This document shows, in pieces, positions 29,825-37,603 of a DNA stretch of 64,000 nt; the first letter of the stretch is position 1, and every line of letters begins with the position of its first letter. Origin of the DNA: DAOTVX01 sp034436015 (GTDB lineage: Bacteria > Chloroflexota > Anaerolineae > Anaerolineales > Villigracilaceae); NCBI GenBank assembly GCA_034436015.1, contig DAOTWG010000009.1, positions 62,001-126,000 on the forward strand. Direction: 5' to 3'. The notes below the pieces were generated by a model that made no database searches, was not told the origin of the DNA, and saw only the letters and a program-made list of their open reading frames with translations. A program made the position numbers and the translations under genes.

Positions 29825-30828
29825 ACGCGCCCTTTAGGAGAAAGCGATCGAAGCATACTCCATAAAAATCCCGTCCCCCAGGCAAGATGCATCGTTGCCA
29901 TGGCAAGCGGCAAGCCGAAAAGCAAGAACCCTCTTCGCCGGCGTAACGCAGTCTCCGCAGCAGCGATGAGCAACGCGAGGAGGTACAAGCCGATCTCGAG
30001 GGTCAGCAGGAAGCGCGCCCAAGGGGAAAAGAACGCCAACACGCTCCCGAGAATCACGCTCGCTGCCAGCAAGGGCGGTAACGCCTGTCGCCAGCGTAAC
30101 GTTGTCGGATAACGACGTAGCATGTGCCATTTCCAGAAGCCATAACGCCAATACTGACGCGCCAGCTCGCACAAGGTCGCCCGAGCAAGATAACGCGAAC
30201 GGATCGCCGGATTCAGCCAGATGCGCCCTCCGCGCCGACGCAGGCGCGCGTTGAATTCATAATCCTCATTGGCGTGAAGGTTTTCATCGAAGAATCCAAC
30301 CAAAGCCAGCAACTCGCGCTTGAACGCGCCAAAAGGCACAGTATCCACGTACGCCGGACGGGTCGCGTGACGGTACGCTGCGTCGCCCACGCCCAGCGGA
30401 TGGGCAGCAGCGACCGCAATCGAACGCGCCAGCCAGGTCTCATCACCCGGCAAAATTTCCCAAACGCCACCCACGTTGTCGCCCAAGCCGGCCTCCAGAT
30501 CCGCAACGCACCGCTCCACATAGTCCGGGTAGGGCATCGAATGCGCGTCCAGCCGTATCAGAATATCGCCGCGCGCGCGCCGAATCGCCAGGTTCAACGC
30601 CACCGGGATAAGACGGCGCGGGTTGTCCACAAGAGTAATGGACAGATCGGGGTGAGTCGCCGCGAACAAGGCAATCTCATTACGCGTACCGTCGCCGGAC
30701 AGGCCATCGGCAATAACGACTTCCAACGCGGCGCGTGGATAGCTTTGCGCATAGATTGCATCCAGCAATCGGCGAATGGAGGCCTGTTCGTTATAGCAAG
30801 GCACGATAATAGAGACAGAGGGAAACAT
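29821..30828 (-). CDS. Glycosyltransferase family 2
   Basis: 335 aa. GT-A fold: SIIVPCYNEQASIRRLLDAI, VIADGLSGDGTR, and metal-binding DxD-type DAHS in ILIRLDAHSMPYP; acid segment GFFDENLHANEDYEFNARL. Two C-terminal membrane helices (about 250-315), as in ExoA-like succinoglycan transferases. Adds a sugar to the lipid-linked repeat unit at the inner face. First gene of the six-gene operon. Confidence 0.92.
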   Translation of the reverse strand: MFPSVSIIVPCYNEQASIRRLLDAIYAQSYPRAALEVVIADGLSGDGTRNEIALFAATHPDLSITLVDNPRRLIPVALNLAIRRARGDILIRLDAHSMPYPDYVERCVADLEAGLGDNVGGVWEILPGDETWLARSIAVAAAHPLGVGDAAYRHATRPAYVDTVPFGAFKRELLALVGFFDENLHANEDYEFNARLRRRGGRIWLNPAIRSRYLARATLCELARQYWRYGFWKWHMLRRYPTTLRWRQALPPLLAASVILGSVLAFFSPWARFLLTLEIGLYLLALLIAAAETALRRRRGFLLFGLPLAMATMHLAWGTGFLWSMLRSLSPKGRV

Positions 30829-30842
30829 AAGGCGAAGGAATG

Positions 30843-30893
30843 CGTCATTTGACGCGCAGTCTCGACGTCAGGATGGGCGTCGTGTCCTGACGT
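30843..30893 (-). repeat. Two hairpins between ridA and the glycan operon
   Basis: CGTCA-TT-TGACG near 30844-30855, and ACGTCAGGA (30865-30873) with TCCTGACGT (30885-30893), all perfect. No T-run, so termination of ridA is uncertain. The 81-bp gap has no other feature that I see. Confidence 0.5.
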
Positions 30894-30909
30894 GGCCGAC
30901 GTGGAAACG

Positions 30910-31290
30910 TCAAGACTGTATGGCAATCGCCTCAATTTCTACGCGAGCGCCTTTGGGCAGGGCGGCTACAGCAACGGTGGTGCGTGCCGGCGGGCGATGA
31001 CCAAAGAACTCTGCATATACCGCGTTCATCTGCGCGAAATCAGCCATATCCTGAAGAAAGACTGTGGTCTTGACCACATCCGTCAGACTGCAACCGGCAG
31101 CTTCTACAATATGTTTAAGATTGGTCAAAGCCTGGCGCGTTTCCGCCTCGATGCCGCCCGGTGCCAGTTCGCCGGTGCTTGGATCCAGGCCAATCTGCCC
31201 TGCCGTGAAGACCTGATTCCCAGCCCGTATGGCAAGGGAATAAGGGCCTACAGGTTGGGGAACTCTATCACTGGTAACAGCTACTGCCAT
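30910..31290 (-). CDS. ridA: RidA family reactive-intermediate deaminase
   Basis: 126 aa from ATG 31290, after GAGGTGA. Hydrolyses reactive enamine/imine intermediates (2-aminoacrylate) released by PLP enzymes. Motifs PQPVGPYSLAIRAGNQVFTAGQ, TNLKHIVEAAGCSLTDVVK and PPARTTVAVAALPKGARVEIE, with the substrate-binding Arg in the last. Full family length. The frame is open 33 codons further but without family character. Confidence 0.93.
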   Translation of the reverse strand: MAVAVTSDRVPQPVGPYSLAIRAGNQVFTAGQIGLDPSTGELAPGGIEAETRQALTNLKHIVEAAGCSLTDVVKTTVFLQDMADFAQMNAVYAEFFGHRPPARTTVAVAALPKGARVEIEAIAIQS

Positions 31291-31435
31291 AGTCACCTCA
31301 TGGATGCGTTTTGATTTTACTGCAAAACGGGTCGGAGTGGGGAATGGTGCGGGTACATTGGTTGCCGGCGGTCTGTCTAGTTTGCACAAGCAGGTAGAGA
31401 TTCGCCTGCCCTTTCTGCAGGATGCTCTCTATTCC

Positions 31436-34162
31436 CTAACCCATCGCTTCCAGTAGTCGTTCGACAGCCTGCGGCGACGGCAAATGAAGGCGCAGGATGC
31501 GCCGCCCACGCTGGGCGAGTGCTTCGTAATCGCCCAATGCCTGCGCTCGTTCCAGCAGACCAAAGGTGAGGCCCTGAGCGGGGATTTCCAAGTCCTCTCG
31601 CGGTTCGGCCGTAATTTGTAAAAAGAGGCCGGAAGGCGGCCCGCCTTTATGCAACTGACCGGTCGAGTGCAGAAAACGCGGCCCAAAGCCCAACGTGGTC
31701 GCGCAACGACTTCGTTCACCCAAACGGCGGCGCAGTTCCGTCAGCAGGGCGTGCATCGCCGCGTTGCGCGGCAGGTAAGCATTGATCGCAAGATAATCGC
31801 CGCGTTGGGCCAGGTTGACAAAAGACGTCAGCAGATCGGCGAGGGCTACCGCGGAAAGTGGAAGCGGAGAAAAGGCACGGATGCCTTCCCCTTCCCAAAG
31901 AGGCCGACCTTCCTCCATTGTCCCATATTGCTGATAAGAGGCGATCTTTGCCTTTGTCCGATCTTTGCTATCCTGCACATCCGGTTGATCGAACGCATTC
32001 ACGCCCAAAATTGCGCACAAGACCGCCGTAGCAAATTCCCAGCGATAGCACTCCGCGCCCAAGTCAAAGGGATCCGTTAAGTCATAGACCAGAGTCGGAT
32101 GACCGAGTTCTCGCAAGGCCCGAAGATGCTCATCTAGTCGGCCCTCTGCGCGCAGGTACACAAAGAGACGGTCGGAGTCATATTGCGCTGGAGCGCGAAG
32201 TGGCTCGCCCTCCACCACAATGAGACCGCGTCCGTCCTTGCCGCTCGACTCGGCAAGAAGCTGTTCCACCCAGGCGCCGAAAGGAGCAAACGGCTCATCC
32301 GCCAGCAACGTCAGCTTGTCTCGCCGCTGCAAAACGGCTTGCCCCAGAACGGCGCCCAGCGTTAAGGCGGGGTTGCGCGCGGCCTCGACATCGGGCTGAC
32401 ACTGGCGCATCATCCACATCGCGCGTTCAAGCAAGCGATCGAGGTCAATCCCCATCAACGCAGCAGGGAACAAGCCAAACGGCGTCAGGGCAGAAAATCG
32501 CCCGCCTACCGTCGGATCGCTTAGCAGAACGCGACGGAAACCGCGTTCACACCCTAGGTGTTCCAGCGCAGTGCCAGGGTCGGTAATGGCGATGAAACGA
32601 GCGCCGTTGCCGCCGGCCAGCGCCCAAAAATAATCCAACATGGCGCTGACCTCCACCGTGCTGCCGGACTTGCTGGCGACCAAGTAGAGCGTTTCGAGAG
32701 GCGGGAATGCTCGCGCAGCCTCTTGCACCTGCGCCGGATCGGTCGAATCCAGGATGGCAAACCGGCATGCCAGATGAGGAAAGACCAGGCTGAACACCTC
32801 CGGAGCAAGCGAGGAACCGCCCATGCCGAGTAAGAGAACGTTGCGTATGCCTTCGCTTTGAATCTCCCGGGCCAGAGACTGCAATTCCTTCACGCGCTGG
32901 CCAGCAGCTTCGGGCAATGTTAACCAGCCCAATCGCCGGCGGATCTCTATCTGACCGGTCGAATCGGCTGCCCAAAGGCTGGCATCTCCTTTCCATAGCC
33001 GAATGGCCGACGAACCGGAAGCCAATCGCGCGATCTGTTCCCGAACAGCGCCGGCCAACGGGCCTAGCGACTCCACCGCCGCAACGCGGCGCGCCTCTAT
33101 CGCAGCCAGTGTGTCTCGGAAAGCATCGGCAAAAGCCTGCACGCCCTCCTCTTCCAGTTGGCGCGCCACTTCCTCCAGGGAAATACCCGTCGCCTCCAGT
33201 TCGACAAAGAGACGGCGCGCTGTCTCCACATTGTCGACCAAGGTCGAGGCCACTACGCCATGGTCAAGGAAGGCAGAGAGAGTCTGCGGTGGCACAGTGT
33301 TGACCGTGTGTGGACCAATGAGGTTATCCACGTAGAGGGTATCGGGATAGGCAGGATTCTTGGTGCTGGTCGAAGCCCATAGAGGGCGCTGATACCGCGC
33401 GCCTGCAGCCGCTAGCCGCTCCCAGCGCGGACCGCGAAACGTTCCGCGAAAAGCCCCATAGGCTAACTTCGCGCTGGCGATTGCCGCCTTGCCACGCAGA
33501 AGCGAGTCCGGCGGCAGGAGAGCATCTACTTTTGTATCAATGCGAGAGATAAAGAACGAGGCCACCGATACCGGAAGCGGGCCCTCGTTTCCCCCCTGCG
33601 CCAGAAAATCCTCCAGACCGGCAAGATACGCCTCCATAACCTGGCGATACCGTTCCAGAGAGAAAATGAGCGTAACATTGACATTGAGACCGGCCGCAAC
33701 CGCCGCGCGAACGGCGGCAAGGCCCTCCACCGTGGCCGGAACCTTAAGCATCAGATTCGGGCGGTCTACCCGCCGCCAGAGCACGCGCGCTTGTTCTAGC
33801 ATAGCCTCGCTGTTATGCGCATAGAGCGGGCTGACCTCGAGCGAAACGTATCCGTCCTCGCCATCTGTCGCCTCGTAGAGCGGACGAAGCAAGTCACAGG
33901 CAGCGCGAATATCTTCAATCGCCAGTTGCCAGAAGATGGATTCGGCCTCCCAGCCAGCCCAAGCCAGCGAGGTCAACGCGGTATCGTAGTCATGGCTCTT
34001 GACCATTGCATTGTGGAAAATGGTCGGGTTCGAGGTCAGGCCGCGAATTTCCCCACGCGCGACCATGGCAGCCAGTTCCCCATTTTCCAACGAGCGACGC
34101 TGAATGTTGTCGTACCACAGAGATTGTCCCAGAGCAGCAAGCTGAACAGCGCGATTCGACAT
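31436..34162 (-). CDS. tal-pgi: Bifunctional transaldolase / glucose-6-phosphate isomerase
   Basis: 908 aa fusion. N-terminal transaldolase (about 1-365) with Schiff-base Lys140 in LMLKVPATVEGL and RGLTSNPTIF near the start. C-terminal phosphoglucose isomerase (about 385-908) with VLLLGMGGSSLAPEVF, VASKSGSTVEVSAMLDYFWA, and the downstream Glu/Lys region. Links the pentose-phosphate pathway to upper glycolysis; fusions of this order are known in several phyla. 12 bp downstream of rpiB, so Tal, Pgi and RpiB activities come from one transcript. Confidence 0.95.
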   Translation of the reverse strand: MSNRAVQLAALGQSLWYDNIQRRSLENGELAAMVARGEIRGLTSNPTIFHNAMVKSHDYDTALTSLAWAGWEAESIFWQLAIEDIRAACDLLRPLYEATDGEDGYVSLEVSPLYAHNSEAMLEQARVLWRRVDRPNLMLKVPATVEGLAAVRAAVAAGLNVNVTLIFSLERYRQVMEAYLAGLEDFLAQGGNEGPLPVSVASFFISRIDTKVDALLPPDSLLRGKAAIASAKLAYGAFRGTFRGPRWERLAAAGARYQRPLWASTSTKNPAYPDTLYVDNLIGPHTVNTVPPQTLSAFLDHGVVASTLVDNVETARRLFVELEATGISLEEVARQLEEEGVQAFADAFRDTLAAIEARRVAAVESLGPLAGAVREQIARLASGSSAIRLWKGDASLWAADSTGQIEIRRRLGWLTLPEAAGQRVKELQSLAREIQSEGIRNVLLLGMGGSSLAPEVFSLVFPHLACRFAILDSTDPAQVQEAARAFPPLETLYLVASKSGSTVEVSAMLDYFWALAGGNGARFIAITDPGTALEHLGCERGFRRVLLSDPTVGGRFSALTPFGLFPAALMGIDLDRLLERAMWMMRQCQPDVEAARNPALTLGAVLGQAVLQRRDKLTLLADEPFAPFGAWVEQLLAESSGKDGRGLIVVEGEPLRAPAQYDSDRLFVYLRAEGRLDEHLRALRELGHPTLVYDLTDPFDLGAECYRWEFATAVLCAILGVNAFDQPDVQDSKDRTKAKIASYQQYGTMEEGRPLWEGEGIRAFSPLPLSAVALADLLTSFVNLAQRGDYLAINAYLPRNAAMHALLTELRRRLGERSRCATTLGFGPRFLHSTGQLHKGGPPSGLFLQITAEPREDLEIPAQGLTFGLLERAQALGDYEALAQRGRRILRLHLPSPQAVERLLEAMG

Positions 34163-34174
34163 ATAGACACCCCT

Positions 34175-34633
34175 TCAGGGATTATTCTCCAGCGCGCGAA
34201 TCTTGGCAACACGTCGGGCATGGCGTTCCTGACCAACATCGCGGCCGAGAAAGCGGGCGGAAAGAAAAGTCGCGATGATCTCTCTCGCCAATTCCGCGCC
34301 GATGACGCGCGCGCCCAGGCAAAGGACATTCATGTCATCGTGTTCCACGCCTTGACGAGCAGTGTACGTGTCATGACAGACGCAGGCGTACACGCCGCGC
34401 AGTTTATTCGCGGCAATGCAGCCCCCCACTCCAGAACCACACAGAAAAACGCCGCGTTCCGCCTGACCGGCTTGAATGGCGCGTCCAACCTTTTCGGCGT
34501 AATCCGGGTAATCGGCAGGCGCGGCCTCGTGAATACCGAGGTCAAGCACATCATGACCCAGGGCGCGAATCTGCTGGATGGCCGTTTCCTTGAGCGAGAA
34601 ACCGGCATGGTCGCAGGCAACTGCCACTTTCAT
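34175..34633 (-). CDS. rpiB: Ribose-5-phosphate isomerase B
   Basis: 152 aa from ATG 34633 (MKVAVACDHAGFSLKE), preceded by GGAGAAG. Interconverts ribose-5-P and ribulose-5-P. CDHAGF binds the phosphate region; catalytic Cys in FLCGSGVGGCIAANK; HDTYTARQGVEHDDMNVLCLG is typical. The LacA/RpiB family includes sugar-phosphate isomerases of other specificity, but the tal-pgi neighbour supports ribose-5-P. Preceded by a leader that contains an intrinsic terminator. Confidence 0.93.
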   Translation of the reverse strand: MKVAVACDHAGFSLKETAIQQIRALGHDVLDLGIHEAAPADYPDYAEKVGRAIQAGQAERGVFLCGSGVGGCIAANKLRGVYACVCHDTYTARQGVEHDDMNVLCLGARVIGAELAREIIATFLSARFLGRDVGQERHARRVAKIRALENNP

Positions 34634-34770
34634 ACGCGCTTCTCCAATACAGGATAGAAATGAGCACGAAAAAACCTGACAGGGTTCTGTCAGGCCTCGG
34701 CATGGGACAGACAAAACGGCCGTCTTCCCTCAGGTGAAGCCGGACCCGCTTGGCGATAAGTACAATTATA
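34634..34770 (-). ncRNA. Candidate structured leader or small RNA ahead of rpiB
   Basis: On the minus strand a perfect TATAAT (34770-34765; weak -35 TTGTTT 18 bp upstream) starts a roughly 125-base leader. It can form a CCGGCTTC/GAAGACGG hairpin, then GGGA..GAC/GTC..TCCC, then the intrinsic terminator at 34694-34669, all before the rpiB start. CTGTC at 34710-34706 can pair with the GACAG of the first terminator arm, so two exclusive folds exist. I match it to no known riboswitch class. Confidence 0.45.
34669..34694 (-). terminator. Intrinsic terminator between dihydroorotase and rpiB
   Basis: CCTGACAG, loop AACC, CTGTCAGG, then six T on the minus strand (34674-34669). It would end the sensor-kinase/dihydroorotase transcript and also lies inside the rpiB leader. 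Confidence 0.85.
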
Positions 34771-34983
34771 ACGCAACCTGTAGCGTCAAAACAACGGCCG
34801 CACGCTTCTCACACCGCCTCGCGTAGGATAGCTAGCCTTTTCTATAAGCCGACAAACCAGGGACTCGCCCCACACGTAGCCCAAATCCGTTGGGAAGATC
34901 GCGCAACAAAAAAAGCGAATCCCCGACAAACCTAGCACCGATTTCCTTTTCCTCTATCTGCGCCACGGAGCAGATAAAATGGT

Positions 34984-36054
34984 TTACTTCCTGAGACGGA
35001 CATCCCGTCCATAACCGGCCGGGACAAGGATGCGCCCATCGCGATAAGCCTCGCGACCGCGCAGGATCACGCGGCGCACACGCCCCCGCACCTTCCAGCC
35101 ATCGAAGGGAGTCCAGCCACATTTCGTGTGCATGTCTGCAGCGCGAATCTCGTAGCAGGCCTTTTCCTCCACCTCCACATAGGTTTCAGTCTGTTTGGGC
35201 AGACAAAAGATACGACGGGGAGCGATGACCATGCGCTGAAGAATATCCTCCACCGTCAATCGCCCTTCCGCAACGGCGGTCAACAAGAGCGGCAAAACCG
35301 TCTCCAGGCCGGGAAAGCCCGGAGGCGGCTCTTCCCCATCTTTCTCGGCAAGCATGTGAGGGGCATGATCGGTGGCAAAACAATCAATCACGGCCAGGTT
35401 GCTCCAGAGCGCTTCCACATCCTCCTTCGAGGCCAGTGTGGGGCGCACTTCCCCGCGTCCTGGGTGTCCCTGCCCAATGGTTGGAACGTCATCTTGGGTG
35501 AGAAAAAGATGGTGAGGACACACTTCACACGTGACGCGGACGCCGCGCTCCTTCGCCGCTTTGATGAGCAGAATCTCCTCTTTCCTCGACACGTGCGCAA
35601 TATGGACGGGGCGACGATACAGAACCGCCAGCAACATCGCCGCGGCCATACTGCGGCTCTCCGCATGTACAACTATCGGCCACTTCTTTGGCCAGCATCG
35701 AAAGTGCTCTTGCCAGAACGTCATCTTGTCGAGACGCAACTCGCCATAAGTCTGATCAAGGTACATTTTCAGGCCGGCCGCGCGAGGAGCCAGCGAAGCG
35801 ATCGCTGCGGCGTTCGTGGGTCCGGCACCAAGATACTGGGCGTAATCGCAGCGTGCCTTTTGCCTAGCGGCAGAAAGCGCCAGCCCAAGCGTGGTCGCGT
35901 CTGTGATCGGCGGACGGGTGTTTGGCATTGCCAGCACAAGAGTGACACCGCCAGCCAGGGCTGCCGAGGTGCCGCTGTCCCAATCCTCCTTATGGGTCGC
36001 GCCGGGTTCACGCAGGTGAACGTGAACATCAATCAGACCGGGCAAGGTAATCAT
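34984..36054 (-). CDS. pyrC: Dihydroorotase resembling the eukaryotic CAD domain
   Basis: 356 aa; closes dihydroorotate ring from carbamoyl-aspartate in pyrimidine synthesis. Metal ligands: His11 and His13 (DVHVHLREPG), carboxylated Lys96 in AGLKMYLDQTYGELRLDK, His130, His154 region (VHIAHVSRKEEILLIKAAK), catalytic Asp229 (ATDHAPH). From memory, these and CEVCPHHLFLTQDD, PPPGFPGLETVLPLLLTAV and PAGYGRDVR resemble animal CAD dihydroorotase more than PyrC of E. coli or Bacillus. It lacks the long N-terminal segment of type I bacterial enzymes. Follows the sensor-kinase gene by 12 bp, an odd pairing. No other pyr gene is near. Confidence 0.9.
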   Translation of the reverse strand: MITLPGLIDVHVHLREPGATHKEDWDSGTSAALAGGVTLVLAMPNTRPPITDATTLGLALSAARQKARCDYAQYLGAGPTNAAAIASLAPRAAGLKMYLDQTYGELRLDKMTFWQEHFRCWPKKWPIVVHAESRSMAAAMLLAVLYRRPVHIAHVSRKEEILLIKAAKERGVRVTCEVCPHHLFLTQDDVPTIGQGHPGRGEVRPTLASKEDVEALWSNLAVIDCFATDHAPHMLAEKDGEEPPPGFPGLETVLPLLLTAVAEGRLTVEDILQRMVIAPRRIFCLPKQTETYVEVEEKACYEIRAADMHTKCGWTPFDGWKVRGRVRRVILRGREAYRDGRILVPAGYGRDVRLRK

Positions 36055-36066
36055 CTCTTTTCCTCT

Positions 36067-37443
36067 CTACTGAGAATCTAGGCGAGATAGCGGTAGCCAG
36101 ACGCAAAAGGTGGTGCCCCGGCCCTCCTGCGACTTAACCTCAATGCGACCGCCATGATGGAGAACAATCCAATGGGCAATCGAAAGGCCAAGGCCAAAAC
36201 CGCCGCTCTGGGCGCGCGGACGTTCTTTCGCAGCGCGGTAGAAGCGTTCGAAGATGTGCGGCAAATCTTCCGCCGGGATGCCAGGGCCGGTATCACGAAC
36301 AATGAGGCGCGCCTGTTCGCCCACTTTCCCCAACGAAAGATACACCTCGCCGCCTTCCGGGGTATAGTTGATGGCGTTCGAGATGATGTTGACCAGCACT
36401 TGTTTGAGACGGTCGCGGTCGCCGAGTACTTGCGCCTGGTCAATCTCGCTCAGTTTCAACGTTACCCGTCCGCGCGCCAGGACGTTCATCTCGTGATAGA
36501 CATCCAGTAAAAGCGTATCCAGTTCCAAAGGAGCAAAGCGCAGCGGCAAGCGACCCGACTCGGCCTGCGCCTCCAGCAACAAATCGCTGACCAGGCGCGT
36601 GAGGCGGTCTGCCTCTTCCTCGATGCTGCGAAGCGATTCTTCGTCCACCTGTTTCATGCGGCGCATCAGGTCAGCGTTGCCTTTAATGACGGTGAGAGGC
36701 GTACGCAGTTCATGGCCGACGTCCGCCAGAAAGCGTTGTTGCGAGGTAAACAAGCGCTCCAGCCGTCCCAGCGTCTCATTGAAAGCAACAACAAGGCGAC
36801 CGATTTCGTCAGGAGGACCCTTGTAGGCAATCCGGCGCGAAAGATCATCCGCGCGGCTGATCTGCAAAGCGGCTTCAGTCAGGTTCCGCAGAGGCGCCAG
36901 CGCCCTGCTAACGCCTGTCCACGCAATCATCGAAGTCAAAAGAACAGCAACGAGAATAGCGATCGTAAAGATACGACTTAGCGCCAGACACGCTTGATCG
37001 ATCTCCATCAGGCTGGCAGCTACTTGCAGGACGCCCAGGCGGTAATTCCCCCTGGTTACCGGAATCGAGAGGACGCGCAGATGCGCGCCGCGCGTATAGA
37101 TGCTGCGACGGATTGTCTGCGCGGTCTGCAACGCGGATGGATCGAGAGGAGAATCGAGTGTAGCGGCATTGGGCGAAGCGGAAACAAGCAAGCCATCCGC
37201 ATCCCAAACTTGAATATATACGTGGGCACTCCAACGCAAATCGGGTAGAAAAAGGACTTGCAGTTTCCCCGTCGGACCGATGTAGGCGTTGCGCAGAATA
37301 TCCTGAGCAATATCGGTGAGCATTTGATCCATCTGATGGAGTAATTGATTCCAGACCAGGCCATAGATGGAGAAACCGAGAAGAATCAGAATGCCAGCCG
37401 TGAGCAACGCATAGAGCAACGTCAAACGCAGGCGCAGGGACAT
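36067..37443 (-). CDS. Sensor histidine kinase
   Basis: 458 aa. Membrane spans at about 8-30 and 158-178 enclose an extracytoplasmic sensor of some 125 residues; HAMP about 180-232; HisKA with phospho-acceptor His244 in ADVGHELRTPLTVIKGN; HATPase_c with N-box NIISNAINYTPEGG, DTGPGIP and GFGLGLSIAHWIV. No response regulator adjoins, so the partner is elsewhere. The promoter just upstream gives an almost leaderless mRNA. Stimulus unknown. Confidence 0.93.
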   Translation of the reverse strand: MSLRLRLTLLYALLTAGILILLGFSIYGLVWNQLLHQMDQMLTDIAQDILRNAYIGPTGKLQVLFLPDLRWSAHVYIQVWDADGLLVSASPNAATLDSPLDPSALQTAQTIRRSIYTRGAHLRVLSIPVTRGNYRLGVLQVAASLMEIDQACLALSRIFTIAILVAVLLTSMIAWTGVSRALAPLRNLTEAALQISRADDLSRRIAYKGPPDEIGRLVVAFNETLGRLERLFTSQQRFLADVGHELRTPLTVIKGNADLMRRMKQVDEESLRSIEEEADRLTRLVSDLLLEAQAESGRLPLRFAPLELDTLLLDVYHEMNVLARGRVTLKLSEIDQAQVLGDRDRLKQVLVNIISNAINYTPEGGEVYLSLGKVGEQARLIVRDTGPGIPAEDLPHIFERFYRAAKERPRAQSGGFGLGLSIAHWIVLHHGGRIEVKSQEGRGTTFCVWLPLSRLDSQ

Positions 37444-37453
37444 GGTAAACCGA

Positions 37454-37482
37454 ATTATAAAGCCCCAGAGGAAGGTTGTGAA
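37454..37482 (-). promoter_or_regulatory. Promoter of the sensor kinase, close to its ATG
   Basis: TTCACA (37482-37477), 17-bp spacer, TATAAT (37459-37454) on the minus strand. Only ten bases separate the -10 box from the ATG at 37443, so transcription should begin within about 5 bases of the start codon. The divergent nfeD promoter lies in the same 160-bp gap (TATAAT 37589-37594). Confidence 0.7.
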
Positions 37483-37603
37483 GTTTTCCGCTTCTTTACG
37501 AAACTAAGCCGAGATCGCTCGAAAACGCCGTAGCGCAATCAAGTTTGATGCCTTTGACACTGGCAACGGGTATAGGGCGCGTAGAGAGTATAATAAGAAC
37601 ACG

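Noticed and set aside
34955..34976. TATCTGC/GCAGATA hairpin as terminator of the dihydroorotase gene
   Set aside because: No T-run on the minus strand; the terminator at 34669-34694 is much stronger.
37554..37594. TTGACA with TATAAT ahead of nfeD as one promoter
   Set aside because: The boxes are 29 bp apart, too far for sigma70; only the -10 was kept.
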